Notes under the pieces: model-generated
Databases searched by the model: none
The model's input: only the letters and a program-made list of their open reading frames with translations
What the model was told of the DNA's origin: nothing
Position numbers and translations under genes: made by a program
Assembly (NCBI RefSeq): GCF_000158475.2
Contig: NZ_KI392031.1
Location: forward strand, 688,083 to 731,462
Length of the DNA: 43,380 nucleotides
Origin: Oxalobacter paraformigenes
Lineage (GTDB): Bacteria > Pseudomonadota > Gammaproteobacteria > Burkholderiales > Burkholderiaceae_D
Direction of reading: 5' to 3'
Shown: one piece after another, positions 8,309 to 16,440 of the stretch
Layout: each line of letters starts with the position of its first letter
Position numbering within the stretch: position 1 is the first letter of the stretch

Positions 8309-9642
8309 AGTGGAAAGGCGCCGCTGCCGTGCTCTCCGGCCGGAATATGGCGATCGGTCTGGCGCTTGCCGGCAGTGTTTTGCTGTGTACGGCGCTGGCG
8401 TATGGCGGGAAAAGCCTGGAAGCCCTTTTGAATCTGCCGGTTCCCGAGCAGCCTGTTTTCGTGGTCAAAGACGAGCAGGCGTTCTTTTCGGTCTTCAGGA
8501 ACGCGATGGGGCTGGATGAGGAAGAGTCGGCGGCGCGGCGTGCCGCGCTGGGCGCGGACAAGGCGGCAGAGGCTGCCGGGGAGGAAGACGAGGCCCCGTC
8601 GGAATGGATGCGGCAGTTGCGCCGGCAGGCGGCGGCCGGAGACGCCAGGGCGCGTTTCTGGCTGGGACGGTTTTTGCTGGAAGACGCCCGGCAACCCGGG
8701 ATGGAAAAGGAAGGCATCCACTGGCTGGAACTGGCTGCCAGACAGGGGCTTATCCGGGCCCAGCTTTATCTGGGCATGATGTACACCAGCAAGACGGTGG
8801 GGCCTGTGGATGCGGCGCTGGCCCGGTTCTGGCTGGAAAAGGCGGCGAAACAGCATTCGCCTATGGTGCAGCTTTATCTTGGCTTGCTCTACGGTCAGGG
8901 CAAGGTGTTGCCGCGCGATATCGGCAAGTCGGTTTACTGGACGGAGAAGGCGGCGGAAAGCGGGTTCGCGATGGCCCAGTTCGCGCGGGGCCTGATGGCC
9001 GCTTTTCTCGAAGCGTATCCGCGTGACGAGGCACTGGCCGTCCGGTATTTCAGGAAGGCGGCAGAGCAGGGCATGGCCAAGGCGCAGTTTTATCTGGCGC
9101 TGATGTACTGGCAGGGACGCGGCGTGCCCAAAAATGACGGGGAGGCGGTTCACTGGAACGCGCTGGCGGCGGAGCAGGGCCTGCCGGAAGCGGAGTTCGC
9201 GATGGGGCAGATGGCAAGACACGGCATCGGACTGCGAAAGGACAGGGAATGGGGCCTGATGTGGATCGACCGGGCCGCCCATCAGGGGCTGGCCGAGGCG
9301 CAGTATGACATGGGGGAAGCTTATCTGGAAGGCAGGGGCGTCGAACAGAATGTGACGACGGCCGCGGCCTGGTTTTACCGGGCGGCCTTGCAGGAGCATG
9401 GCGCCGCGCAGCTGAAGCTGGCGTATATGTACGCCAACGGGATCGGCGTCGAGCCCGATCTGGAAAAGACGGCGCTCTGGCTGGAAAAGGCGGCTTCGGC
9501 CGGCAGCGCGCAGGCCAGGGAGTGGCTCGGACAACTGGGGGAGGACGGTGAAAAGGCCGTTTCCGGTTCCGTTCCGCTGTTTGACGACCGGGGTGAAAAC
9601 GGGTTTTTCCGCTTTTTCAGCGGTGCGCTGATCCGGGGATGA
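8305..9642 (+). CDS. Membrane-anchored or secreted Sel1-like repeat protein (445 aa), third gene of the trio
   Basis: ATG 8305 overlaps the upstream stop (ATGA) and has GGGGGAGG 5 bases upstream. Residues about 14-34 (NMAIGLALAGSVLLCTALAYG) are a signal anchor or signal peptide without an obvious cleavage site. After an acidic linker come about nine well-conserved Sel1 repeats (LIRAQLYLGMMYTSKTVG; SPMVQLYLGLLYGQGKV; MAKAQFYLALMYWQGRGVPKN; AAQLKLAYMYANGIGVEPD). Its repeats are closer to consensus than those of its two upstream partners. The three proteins are made in a fixed ratio by coupling and may form one envelope complex; this is inference. Confidence 0.87.
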   Translation: MKWKGAAAVLSGRNMAIGLALAGSVLLCTALAYGGKSLEALLNLPVPEQPVFVVKDEQAFFSVFRNAMGLDEEESAARRAALGADKAAEAAGEEDEAPSEWMRQLRRQAAAGDARARFWLGRFLLEDARQPGMEKEGIHWLELAARQGLIRAQLYLGMMYTSKTVGPVDAALARFWLEKAAKQHSPMVQLYLGLLYGQGKVLPRDIGKSVYWTEKAAESGFAMAQFARGLMAAFLEAYPRDEALAVRYFRKAAEQGMAKAQFYLALMYWQGRGVPKNDGEAVHWNALAAEQGLPEAEFAMGQMARHGIGLRKDREWGLMWIDRAAHQGLAEAQYDMGEAYLEGRGVEQNVTTAAAWFYRAALQEHGAAQLKLAYMYANGIGVEPDLEKTALWLEKAASAGSAQAREWLGQLGEDGEKAVSGSVPLFDDRGENGFFRFFSGALIRG

Positions 9643-10593
9643 GGCCGGTCCGAAAAGTCCGGCGGACAGGGGCCTTGTTGTCCCGGACAAGCTTCCTCTT
9701 CCGGGGGCGGGCCGGTTTGGACGGCGGGCGAAAAAACCGGAGACGGCGGACGGTTTTCCTGAGCGCCGGTTTGGCGGTTTTCCGGAAGGTTGCCGGTTTC
9801 CGGATGATCCGGATAAAAAACAGGAAAAATGAGGGAAAACCGGCCGTCCAGCCGTCAGTAACGCGTGTCCCGATGGCGTTTGACGCCGGTTTTTCCCCTT
9901 TGCCGAAAGCGGCCCGGCAGGGCGAAGACGCGCCGGGCGTGTCGCCGTTCCCGTTTCCCTGTTATGCGGGCCATCCCGGATGGCCTCTTTTCCCTGCCGG
10001 CCGGAAAAGGGCGATGCCTTGCCTTTGCGCGAGGGGGCAGGAACCGGTTTCCCGGTGAGGCCATCGGGCTTTTTCGCTGGCAGGGGCCGGAGCCGGCCTG
10101 TTTCCTTCCGTTAGGGGAGCTGGCTTTTTTGGCAGGCGGTTTGCAAAGCCTGTCACGGTTCCGGCCGGAGAGGGGGCAAGCGGGTGTTCCCGTATCGGTT
10201 GCGGCTGGCCGGTTGCCGGCGATAAGGGAGGGGCCTTGCTGAATCGCCTGCCTGTGTGGCGTGAGCATTTTCCTGTGCCGGGTTCATGAGGGCCGGGTGT
10301 GTCGCCGTTTTGCCGGACGTTTGCCGGTTTTCCGGCTGAACGCAAGCGGCGCGTGGCGGCGTTTTTGACGGTCTCAGGCAGGCGGTGCATTTCCTGCCCG
10401 GTGAAAGGTTTCCATTTTCGGGGAAGGGGGTAAAGGGGCGGGCAAATGGCGCTACGCCCTCTTTCCCGCTTCCGGCCGCTCAGATGCCGGCCGGGCATGG
10501 TCGTGTGGCCGTTTCCCGCTTCCGGCGGTTTTTCCCGGAACAGGGCGGATGCCGCGAGGCCGTCAGAAAAAAGGCGACAGCCGGACAAATGGC
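9643..10593. other. Long intergenic stretch, no gene recognised
   Basis: About 950 bp of GC-rich sequence dense in CCGG and TTTTCC motifs. A 139-codon frame starts at an ATG overlapping the preceding stop (9639), but its product is Arg-rich with no domain, and codon use is unlike the upstream genes. A short palindrome (GGCCAT-CCCGG-ATGGCC) lies at about 9969-9985. Nothing else can be supported. Confidence 0.45.
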
Positions 10594-10621
10594 TTTACGG
10601 CCGGTTCGGCAGGTGTAAAAT
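10594..10621 (+). promoter_or_regulatory. Candidate promoter of the cstA-like gene
   Basis: TTTACG (10594-10599), a 16-base spacer and TAAAAT (10616-10621) leave a leader of roughly 85 bases before ATG 10714. Confidence 0.45.
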
Positions 10622-10713
10622 AAGGCTTTTGCGGCAATCCGCCGTTGCCGCCGGTTTTTCGCTTAAGGGGCGGTTTCTCCTGCCGGAGCAGGGACAGAAG
10701 AGGGTGTTTTTTT

Positions 10714-12180
10714 ATGATTTCGTTTTCGGTCAGTATGGTTTTGCTTTTGGCCGGATACTGGGTGTACGGCCGGTATGTGGAAAAGGTTTTCGGGATCGAG
10801 CCTGGACGGCTGACGCCTGCCGTTGCCAGGCCGGATGGCGTGGATTATATTCCCTTGTCAGGCTGGCGTCTTTTTTTGATCCAGTTTTTAAACATTGCCG
10901 GGCTCGGGCCGATTTTCGGGGCGATCATGGGCGCGAAGTTCGGTTCGTCGGCCTATCTCTGGATCGTTTTCGGCTGCATTTTCGCCGGGGCGGTGCATGA
11001 CTATTTCTCCGGGATGCTCTCCCTGCGCAATAACGGGGAAAGCTATCCGGAAATCGTCGGCCGCTATATGGGCAAGCCCTTCATGCAGGTTGTCCGGGTA
11101 TTCACGCCGGTCATGATGGTTCTGGTGGGCGCCGTTTTCGTGGCGGGGCCGGCCGGTCTTCTGGCGAAGCTGACGGCCGGGACGGTCGGTTTTTCGTTCG
11201 GGATATGGACGGCGGTCATTTTCATTTATTTCATTGCCGCCACCCTCTTGCCGATCGACCAGCTGATCGGGCGGCTGTATCCGCTTTTTGCCGCGGCGCT
11301 CCTTTTCATGGCTTTCGGCATCCTGGTTTCGCTTTACCTCCACATGCCCGCCTTGCCGGAAGTGACCGACGGGTTGATGAACACGCATCCGAAGGCGGAA
11401 ACGACGCCGCTTTTCCCGATGCTGTTCATTACGATCGCCTGCGGCGCGCTCTCGGGTTTCCATGCCACGCAGTCGCCGATGATGGCCCGGTGCATGACGA
11501 ATGAACGGCAGGGCCGGCCGGTTTTTTACGGCGCGATGATCGCGGAAGGGATCGTGGCGCTGATCTGGGCGGCGGCCGCCAATTTCGCCTTTCATACCCC
11601 GGAAGGGCAGGCTTTCTTTACCGGCGGCAATGCGGCGCAGGTCGTTGATTTCGTCTCGAACAACTGGCTCGGAACGCTGGGCGGCGCGCTGGCCGTCCTG
11701 GGCGTCATTGCCGCGCCGATCACGTCCGGCGACACGGCGTTCCGGTCGGCGCGCCTGATCGTGGCCGATGCGCTGAAAATCGAACAGAAGAGCCTGATGA
11801 AGCGCCTTCTGGTGTCGTTGCCGCTTTTTGCGGCCGGTTTTGTGCTGCTGTTTATCGACTTCGAGGTCATCTGGCGCTATTTTGCCTGGTCGAATCAGAT
11901 TCTGGGCACGATCACGCTCTGGGCCGTGACGATTTATCTGACGGTGAACCGCAAAAATTATTTTATCGGCCTGATTCCCGCGCTTTTCATGACGGCGGTG
12001 GTGTCGGCCTATCTGTTTATCGCGCCGGAAACGCTGGCTCTCTCGGCCACCGTATCCTACGCGCTCGCTCTTGCCTTGACCGCCTTGTGCGTTTTCTTTT
12101 TCGTGCGCTGGAAGAATCGCCTGACGGGTAAGGCAGTCCCATCGACGGCGGACGGTTCCGTGACGGCCAGGAGGCCTTAA
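10714..12180 (+). CDS. CstA-family carbon starvation / peptide or pyruvate transporter (short form)
   Basis: 488 aa; ATG 10714 chosen because the product then starts directly in the first membrane helix (MISFSVSMVLLLAGYWVYG); AGAGGG lies about 7-9 bases upstream. Diagnostic CstA motifs are present: the PLSGWRLFLIQFLNIAGLGP block, GAIMGAKFG, GAVHDYFSGMLSLRNNGESYP, and ITSGDTAFRSARL further on. The protein is nearly all hydrophobic helices, so an inner-membrane carrier. The family imports peptides or pyruvate in starved cells (E. coli CstA, BtsT). This copy is about 200 residues shorter than E. coli CstA, the short form common in gut bacteria. No partner gene is adjacent. Confidence 0.92.
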   Translation: MISFSVSMVLLLAGYWVYGRYVEKVFGIEPGRLTPAVARPDGVDYIPLSGWRLFLIQFLNIAGLGPIFGAIMGAKFGSSAYLWIVFGCIFAGAVHDYFSGMLSLRNNGESYPEIVGRYMGKPFMQVVRVFTPVMMVLVGAVFVAGPAGLLAKLTAGTVGFSFGIWTAVIFIYFIAATLLPIDQLIGRLYPLFAAALLFMAFGILVSLYLHMPALPEVTDGLMNTHPKAETTPLFPMLFITIACGALSGFHATQSPMMARCMTNERQGRPVFYGAMIAEGIVALIWAAAANFAFHTPEGQAFFTGGNAAQVVDFVSNNWLGTLGGALAVLGVIAAPITSGDTAFRSARLIVADALKIEQKSLMKRLLVSLPLFAAGFVLLFIDFEVIWRYFAWSNQILGTITLWAVTIYLTVNRKNYFIGLIPALFMTAVVSAYLFIAPETLALSATVSYALALALTALCVFFFVRWKNRLTGKAVPSTADGSVTARRP

Positions 12181-12927
12181 CGGGCTGTCCGTTTGGCGCC
12201 TTTCCGGCCGGGGGCTTTTGGCTGAAAGGGCCGCTTGCGGCAGGCGCGGCGGCCGTCCTGACGGGTTTTGCCGCCGTTTTTCTTTTTGAGTGTCCGTATG
12301 GCCGTTTCAGGATGTGCCGGGTGAGCCATGTCTTGCCAGTGCCGGGACGGGAAGCGGTTTTCCGGACAGGTTGCCGATGGCCGGGAATGCCGGGAAGGGG
12401 AGATCATGGAACGGATGGCCGGCCATTCTGGAGGCGGCCTTGCGCGCTGTCACGGAAAGTCCGGGAGATAAGGGAAGGCGCAAGGGAAGGCGGTTTTCCA
12501 GAGGGCGAAAGGGGGCGGTGTCCGGATTGTCCTGAACCGGACGGAATATTTTTTCCGGATGCCCGCCGATTCCGCCTTGCCGGTTTTTTCCGTTTAAAGC
12601 CCCGGTTGCCCGGGCGATTCCGGGCGCATGAGGCATCGCTTTGCCGGTTATCCGTTTTTTCACCGCTCAATGCCCGCGGGTCGCCGGTTCGGGCGGGGAC
12701 GGGTTCCGGCAGGCGCTTGCCGGGTTCCTGTTTTTTCGCGGACAAGGAGCCGGAGCGCGGGGTTCGGGCCATCCTCTTTTGCCGCGGGGAGGGCGGGAGA
12801 GCCGGTAAACCGGCGGGCGGTTTTTTCCGGCGGGGAGAAAGTCTGCGGGAGCGCGGGTTTTGTGTGACAATATCCGGCAGTTTTTCCGGGCTGTTTGCCC
12901 GGCCTGATCTCTTTTTCACGGACAGTC
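12181..12927. other. Intergenic, no gene recognised
   Basis: About 750 bp of GC-rich sequence between the transporter and a Sel1 gene. Frames on both strands are low-complexity Arg/Pro/Gly products without RBS. No terminator with a clear T-run was found after the transporter. Confidence 0.45.
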
Positions 12928-13980
12928 ATGCTTGCTCTCCTTTTCCGTTTTCTCACCGTTGCCGTATTGGCCGCGTGCTGCGCCAGTGCGCAGGCTTCCA
13001 CAGAGGAGGGGCTCGTCTTGCTGGAATCACGCCGGTTTCAGGCGGCGTATGCGGTTTTTTTGCCGGAAGCGGAAAAGGGGGACGCGCGGGCGGCGTTCGA
13101 GGCGGGGCGGCTTTTGCTGGCCGGCCGGGGGGTTGAAAAGGATGAGGCGTCAGGCGCGAAATGGGTGCTGGCTTCGGCCGAAGGGGGTTACCGGGACGCG
13201 CAGTATCTGATGGGGGCGCTCTCGGTCTATGGGATCGGGGTCGAAAAGGACAGTCAGGTGGCGCTGACCTGGTTTTCAAAAGCGGCGGCCGCGGGAGACG
13301 CGCGGGCCGCCACGGCGATGGGGATTTTGACCGGTTCGGGCGCGGCCGGGGGCAATCGCCGGCCGGAAGCGGTTTTATGGTTTAGGCGGGCGGCAGAAGC
13401 GGGGGAACCGGAAGCGCAGCGGCGCCGGGCGCTGGCGCTGGCGACAGGCCGGGACGGGAAAAAGGACGAGGCGGCGGCGGCCGGCTGGTTTCTGAAGGCG
13501 GCGCAAAAAGGGCTTCGCGAGGCGCAATACAATACGGGCTACCGGTATGCGGAAGGGATCGGCGTGCCGCGCGATCTTGCAAAGGCGGTTTACTGGTATG
13601 ACAAGGCGGCCGCGGGGGGCGATGTGAAGGCGCAATACAATCTGGCGACGATGTACCTGAACGGTCTGGGCGTTGAGGAGGACGCGGCAAGGGCGGCCGG
13701 CTGGTTTTTAAAGGCGGCCGGGGCCGGATACGGGCCGGCGATGTACCGGCTCGGCGCGCTGTATGAAGAGGGCCGCGGGGTGAAACGGGATTACCGGCTT
13801 GCGGCCAGGTGGTACGAGGCGGCGGACGCGGCCGCGAAAGAGACGATGGCAAAGGCGCCAAAAGGCCGGGTTAATCCCGTCTGGCGGGGATCGCTTGTCC
13901 TGCCTGACGACTTGAGACGTACTTTTCCGGACATTCCCGCGCCGGACGGGGCGAACCGGGCCCCGGACGCCGTCCGTTGA
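12928..13980 (+). CDS. Secreted Sel1-like repeat protein (350 aa)
   Basis: ATG 12928 is preferred over an upstream TTG because it gives a compact signal peptide (MLALLFRFLTVAVLAACCASAQA, cleavage after AQA); the RBS (ACGGACAG) is weak. Seven full Sel1 repeats and one partial fill residues about 35-320, the later ones closest to consensus (GLREAQYNTGYRYAEGIGVPRD, GDVKAQYNLATMYLNGLGVEED, GYGPAMYRLGALYEEGRGVKRD). The short C-terminal tail is Pro-rich (DIPAPDGANRAPDAVR). It is exported by inference and stands alone, with no overlapping gene. Confidence 0.86.
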   Translation: MLALLFRFLTVAVLAACCASAQASTEEGLVLLESRRFQAAYAVFLPEAEKGDARAAFEAGRLLLAGRGVEKDEASGAKWVLASAEGGYRDAQYLMGALSVYGIGVEKDSQVALTWFSKAAAAGDARAATAMGILTGSGAAGGNRRPEAVLWFRRAAEAGEPEAQRRRALALATGRDGKKDEAAAAGWFLKAAQKGLREAQYNTGYRYAEGIGVPRDLAKAVYWYDKAAAGGDVKAQYNLATMYLNGLGVEEDAARAAGWFLKAAGAGYGPAMYRLGALYEEGRGVKRDYRLAARWYEAADAAAKETMAKAPKGRVNPVWRGSLVLPDDLRRTFPDIPAPDGANRAPDAVR

Positions 13981-14135
13981 CTGGCGTGTCCCTTGCCATG
14001 CAGCGCCGCCATTTAATGGCAGTGTTTCCGATTTTTATCAAATGGGGGCGCGAATCCCTGTTGTAGCATGCATCCAGACAGTGGTTGGTTTTGATATGTT
14101 CAATCTGATGTTTTTTCAACAGGAAGGATTTTCTT

Positions 14136-14648
14136 ATGCGCAACAGCACTCGTGGATTGTTACTGATTGCCTCTTTGGCGCTGGCCGGATCGGCTTTTGC
14201 CGCGCCTGCCGGCGGGATTGTGGAACACCCGCCCGTCCAGTCGGGTTACGGCACCGGCCCTTACGGCGGTTATGGCCCGGTCGGCCCGCTGAATTCGCCC
14301 GCTGTGGTCGTGCCTTATCTGGCCCCGAACGGCATAACGGTTTATCCGCTGCAAACGAGCAGTAATGCGGTCAAACCGGGCCCGAACAGCACGGTGAAAG
14401 TCAATTACCGCGGCTGGCTGCAAAACGGCACCGAATTCGACAGTTCGTATTCCCGCGGACAGCCTGCCGTTTTCGAACTGAACAAGACGATTCCCTGCTG
14501 GCAGCAGGGCTTGCAGACCGTTCCGGTCGGCAGCAAGGTGAAGCTGGTTTGCCCGCCGTCAACCGCCTATGGCGCCAATCAGGTCGGCAATATTCCGCCC
14601 AACAGCACGCTGACGTATGAAATCGACCTGCTGGAAGTCATGAACTGA
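14136..14648 (+). CDS. Periplasmic FKBP-type peptidyl-prolyl cis-trans isomerase
   Basis: 170 aa, ATG 14136 with AGGAAGGA 7 bases upstream. Signal peptide MRNSTRGLLLIASLALAGSAFA. A Gly/Tyr/Pro-rich linker (23-75) is followed by one FKBP domain (about 80-170): VKVNYRGWLQNGTEFDSS, FELNKTIPCWQQGLQTVPVG, PPSTAYGANQVGNIPPNSTL and YEIDLLEV. The usual Gly before the active-site Trp is Cys here (IPCW), and a second Cys sits in KLVCPP, so a disulfide next to the proline pocket is possible. The family helps fold exported proteins; this single-domain form lacks a Mip-type dimerisation helix. Followed by a strong terminator, so monocistronic. Confidence 0.93.
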   Translation: MRNSTRGLLLIASLALAGSAFAAPAGGIVEHPPVQSGYGTGPYGGYGPVGPLNSPAVVVPYLAPNGITVYPLQTSSNAVKPGPNSTVKVNYRGWLQNGTEFDSSYSRGQPAVFELNKTIPCWQQGLQTVPVGSKVKLVCPPSTAYGANQVGNIPPNSTLTYEIDLLEVMN

Positions 14649-14668
14649 GCGGTTTGTTATGGCACGGA

Positions 14669-14696
14669 AATGGCGCGCACCTGCGCCATTTTTTTT
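14669..14696 (+). terminator. Intrinsic terminator after the FKBP gene
   Basis: AATGGCGC (14669-14676) pairs with GCGCCATT (14683-14690), followed by six further T. Confidence 0.88.
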
Positions 14697-15117
14697 GAGC
14701 GGGGACAAGACGCCGGGCCCGGTTCGCCGAAAGGAACAGGCCGGTTCCGGCAGGGGAGGGCATCATGTGGCTGATCTGGTGGGGAGAAGACGGGTTTGTC
14801 CGTATGGCGCGGCTGGAGGTGGCGGTTTCCTTTCCGGCCGGAAGCCGTTATCCTTCGCGTTTCGGAGGGCACTGCCTTTTTTCGTTGCGGCAGCAGGAGG
14901 GAGGCCGGATACGCGTCTTGCAGAGGCGTTCGCCTGCCGGGAAAAGCCGCGTTGCCGGCGTCTTGCCGTTTCCGCCGGCAATGCGCTGCAAGGCGCGTGG
15001 CCGTTATCCTTCTTTCCGGTGCGGAGCCTGACGGGGGCGGAAAAACACGCGCCAACACCCGTCCCGGGAAAGGGGAGGCCGTTTTGGCCTGTCGCTTCGG
15101 CCAATGCCGGTAACCGG
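14697..15117. other. Intergenic, no gene recognised
   Basis: About 420 bp between the FKBP terminator and the end of a small minus-strand gene. No RBS-supported frame was found on either strand. Confidence 0.4.
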
Positions 15118-15303
15118 TCAGACCCGGGCGGACGGAGGCGCTTCGCTTGCGGCGTGCGGCAAGCCGGAGGTATGATGCGCGATTTTCATCATGACGGAAT
15201 GATGGCTGACGCCGTATGGCACGGTACTGGCTTGCTGCATGAACATGACCATGGCAAGCAGGCAGGCAATCGAGAAGGCGAATGTCAATATGCGGTTATA
15301 CAT
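15118..15303 (-). CDS. Small membrane or secreted protein (61 aa), His/Met-containing
   Basis: ATG 15303 is preceded by AAAGGA at 7 bases and by a recognisable promoter 60-100 bases upstream. Residues 5-24 (ILTFAFSIACLLAMVMFMQQ) are a single hydrophobic segment, either signal peptide or membrane anchor. The remainder is polar with His pairs (SHHSVMMKIAHHTSG) and a Pro/Ala tail. No family is recognised. The good promoter, RBS and hydrophobic segment support a real gene; the His and Met residues could bind metal (inference only). It stands alone, divergent from repeat B. Confidence 0.65.
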   Translation of the reverse strand: MYNRILTFAFSIACLLAMVMFMQQASTVPYGVSHHSVMMKIAHHTSGLPHAASEAPPSARV

Positions 15304-15367
15304 ATGGCAGTCCTTTCTTTAATTGTCGGATGAAACGGTTGATCCCCTTATGTTGAGGTTTTGTATA

Positions 15368-15397
15368 AGATACCCTATTTTCGGTATTTTTTGTCAA
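15368..15397 (-). promoter_or_regulatory. Promoter of the 61-aa gene
   Basis: On the minus strand TTGACA (15397-15392) matches the -35 consensus and is followed by an AT-rich spacer of 18 bases and TATCTT (15373-15368). The surroundings are much more AT-rich than the rest of the window. The first gene downstream starts at 15303. Confidence 0.6.
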
Positions 15398-15626
15398 ATT
15401 TTATTTCATTTTGTAGTTATTTTTTTACTGAAAGTAAAAAAATAACCGACATTTCTCAAGCATTCGCCTTTTTTCCGGGCCGCGATTTTTTTCCGGCGAG
15501 CCGGGAAGGTTCCATTTCGGCAATCCGGCGCCGTTTGTGCCGCGGCCGGGCCGGTCTCGCCGGTCTTGCCGCGTTCACCGGGGAAGGCAGGAAGGGGAGA
15601 CGGTTTTGCCGGAAAAAAGACGAGTC

Positions 15627-15921
15627 GGGAGGTGTTGGGAACAGGATGAATCAAAAGGGTCAAAAAGGGCTTGAAACCCGCATGAATCCCCGGTTTGCCG
15701 GTTTTGCGAAACATCTTGATTTCCGGGCAGTTCGGGGGGAAATCCGGGAAAAAACCGCGGGGAAAAGACGGGAAATCCCGCTTTGGACCGGGAAAAAATC
15801 CCTGGTCACATGGCTGAAAAACCGCCAACACACGATTCAACAGGCCTTTTTTTGGGAAGGGTGAGCGAAAACACTGTCCGGAAATCCAGTTCGACTCATC
15901 CGGAAACCAGACCCGCTGTAC
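15627..15921 (+). repeat. Dispersed ~295-bp repeat, copy B
   Basis: Same family and orientation as copy A, from GGGAGGTG...GGATGAATC to ...CAGACCCGCTGTAC. It contains the longest continuous reading frame of the four copies (starting MNQKGQKGLETRMN, ending at a TGA at 15862), without an RBS. It lies between an AT-rich promoter region and the histidine kinase gene. Confidence 0.8.
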
Positions 15922-16344
15922 CGGACGCCAGCGCGTTTGGAGCGGGCGGCAAGGCGGCGGTCAATCGTTCCCGGGAGGATTGGCTGGCCATCCGTCAAAA
16001 GGCGGGTTTTTCTTTTCCGTCCATGTCGCCTGAAGGGCCCGGGAGGGGGCTGTTCCGGCCGGAGGGAAAGGGGCCGGGTTTTGCCCTGACAATTCCCTGT
16101 TTTTCCTTCACTGGCCGGGTTCGCCCGCGCAATCGCCGCCATTTCCGTCCTCCCTTTCATCGAATCCGGGGAGGGCGCGTTAAGAGCGGCAGGCAGTCCC
16201 TGCCGGTTTGACTGCCGAAGCATGGGGAGGACAGGCCTTTTCCCGCGCCTTTTGCTGCCGGGTTTTCCGTCCGGCGGTACCCGGCGCGGCGTTTTTCCGC
16301 TTTCCCCACGGAAAGGTTTCGGGGGTTTGATTTTGTCCGCAAAT
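15922..16344. other. Intergenic upstream of the histidine kinase
   Basis: No gene recognised; GC-rich until about 16320, where it becomes AT-rich at the kinase promoter. Confidence 0.4.
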
Positions 16345-16376
16345 CCTGATCTAATGTGATCAGGCTCAGATATAAT
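16345..16376 (+). promoter_or_regulatory. Promoter with perfect inverted repeat upstream of the histidine kinase
   Basis: CCTGATC (16345-16351), six bases, then GATCAGG (16358-16364) form a perfect inverted repeat over the -35 position. A consensus -10 TATAAT follows at 16371-16376. The -35 itself is poor, so the site could bind an activator, or a repressor could use the palindrome. Confidence 0.6.
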
Positions 16377-16440
16377 ATGAGCAGGCATCGGGGTTGCCGG
16401 CAAGGCGCCCGGCAATCCGGGAAACGGAAGGCGGTGGATC

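Noticed and set aside
9639-10058. Fourth coupled gene after the Sel1 trio (ATG overlaps the previous stop)
   Set aside because: The product is Arg-rich, lacks signal peptide, repeats or known domain, and its codon composition matches the surrounding non-coding sequence.
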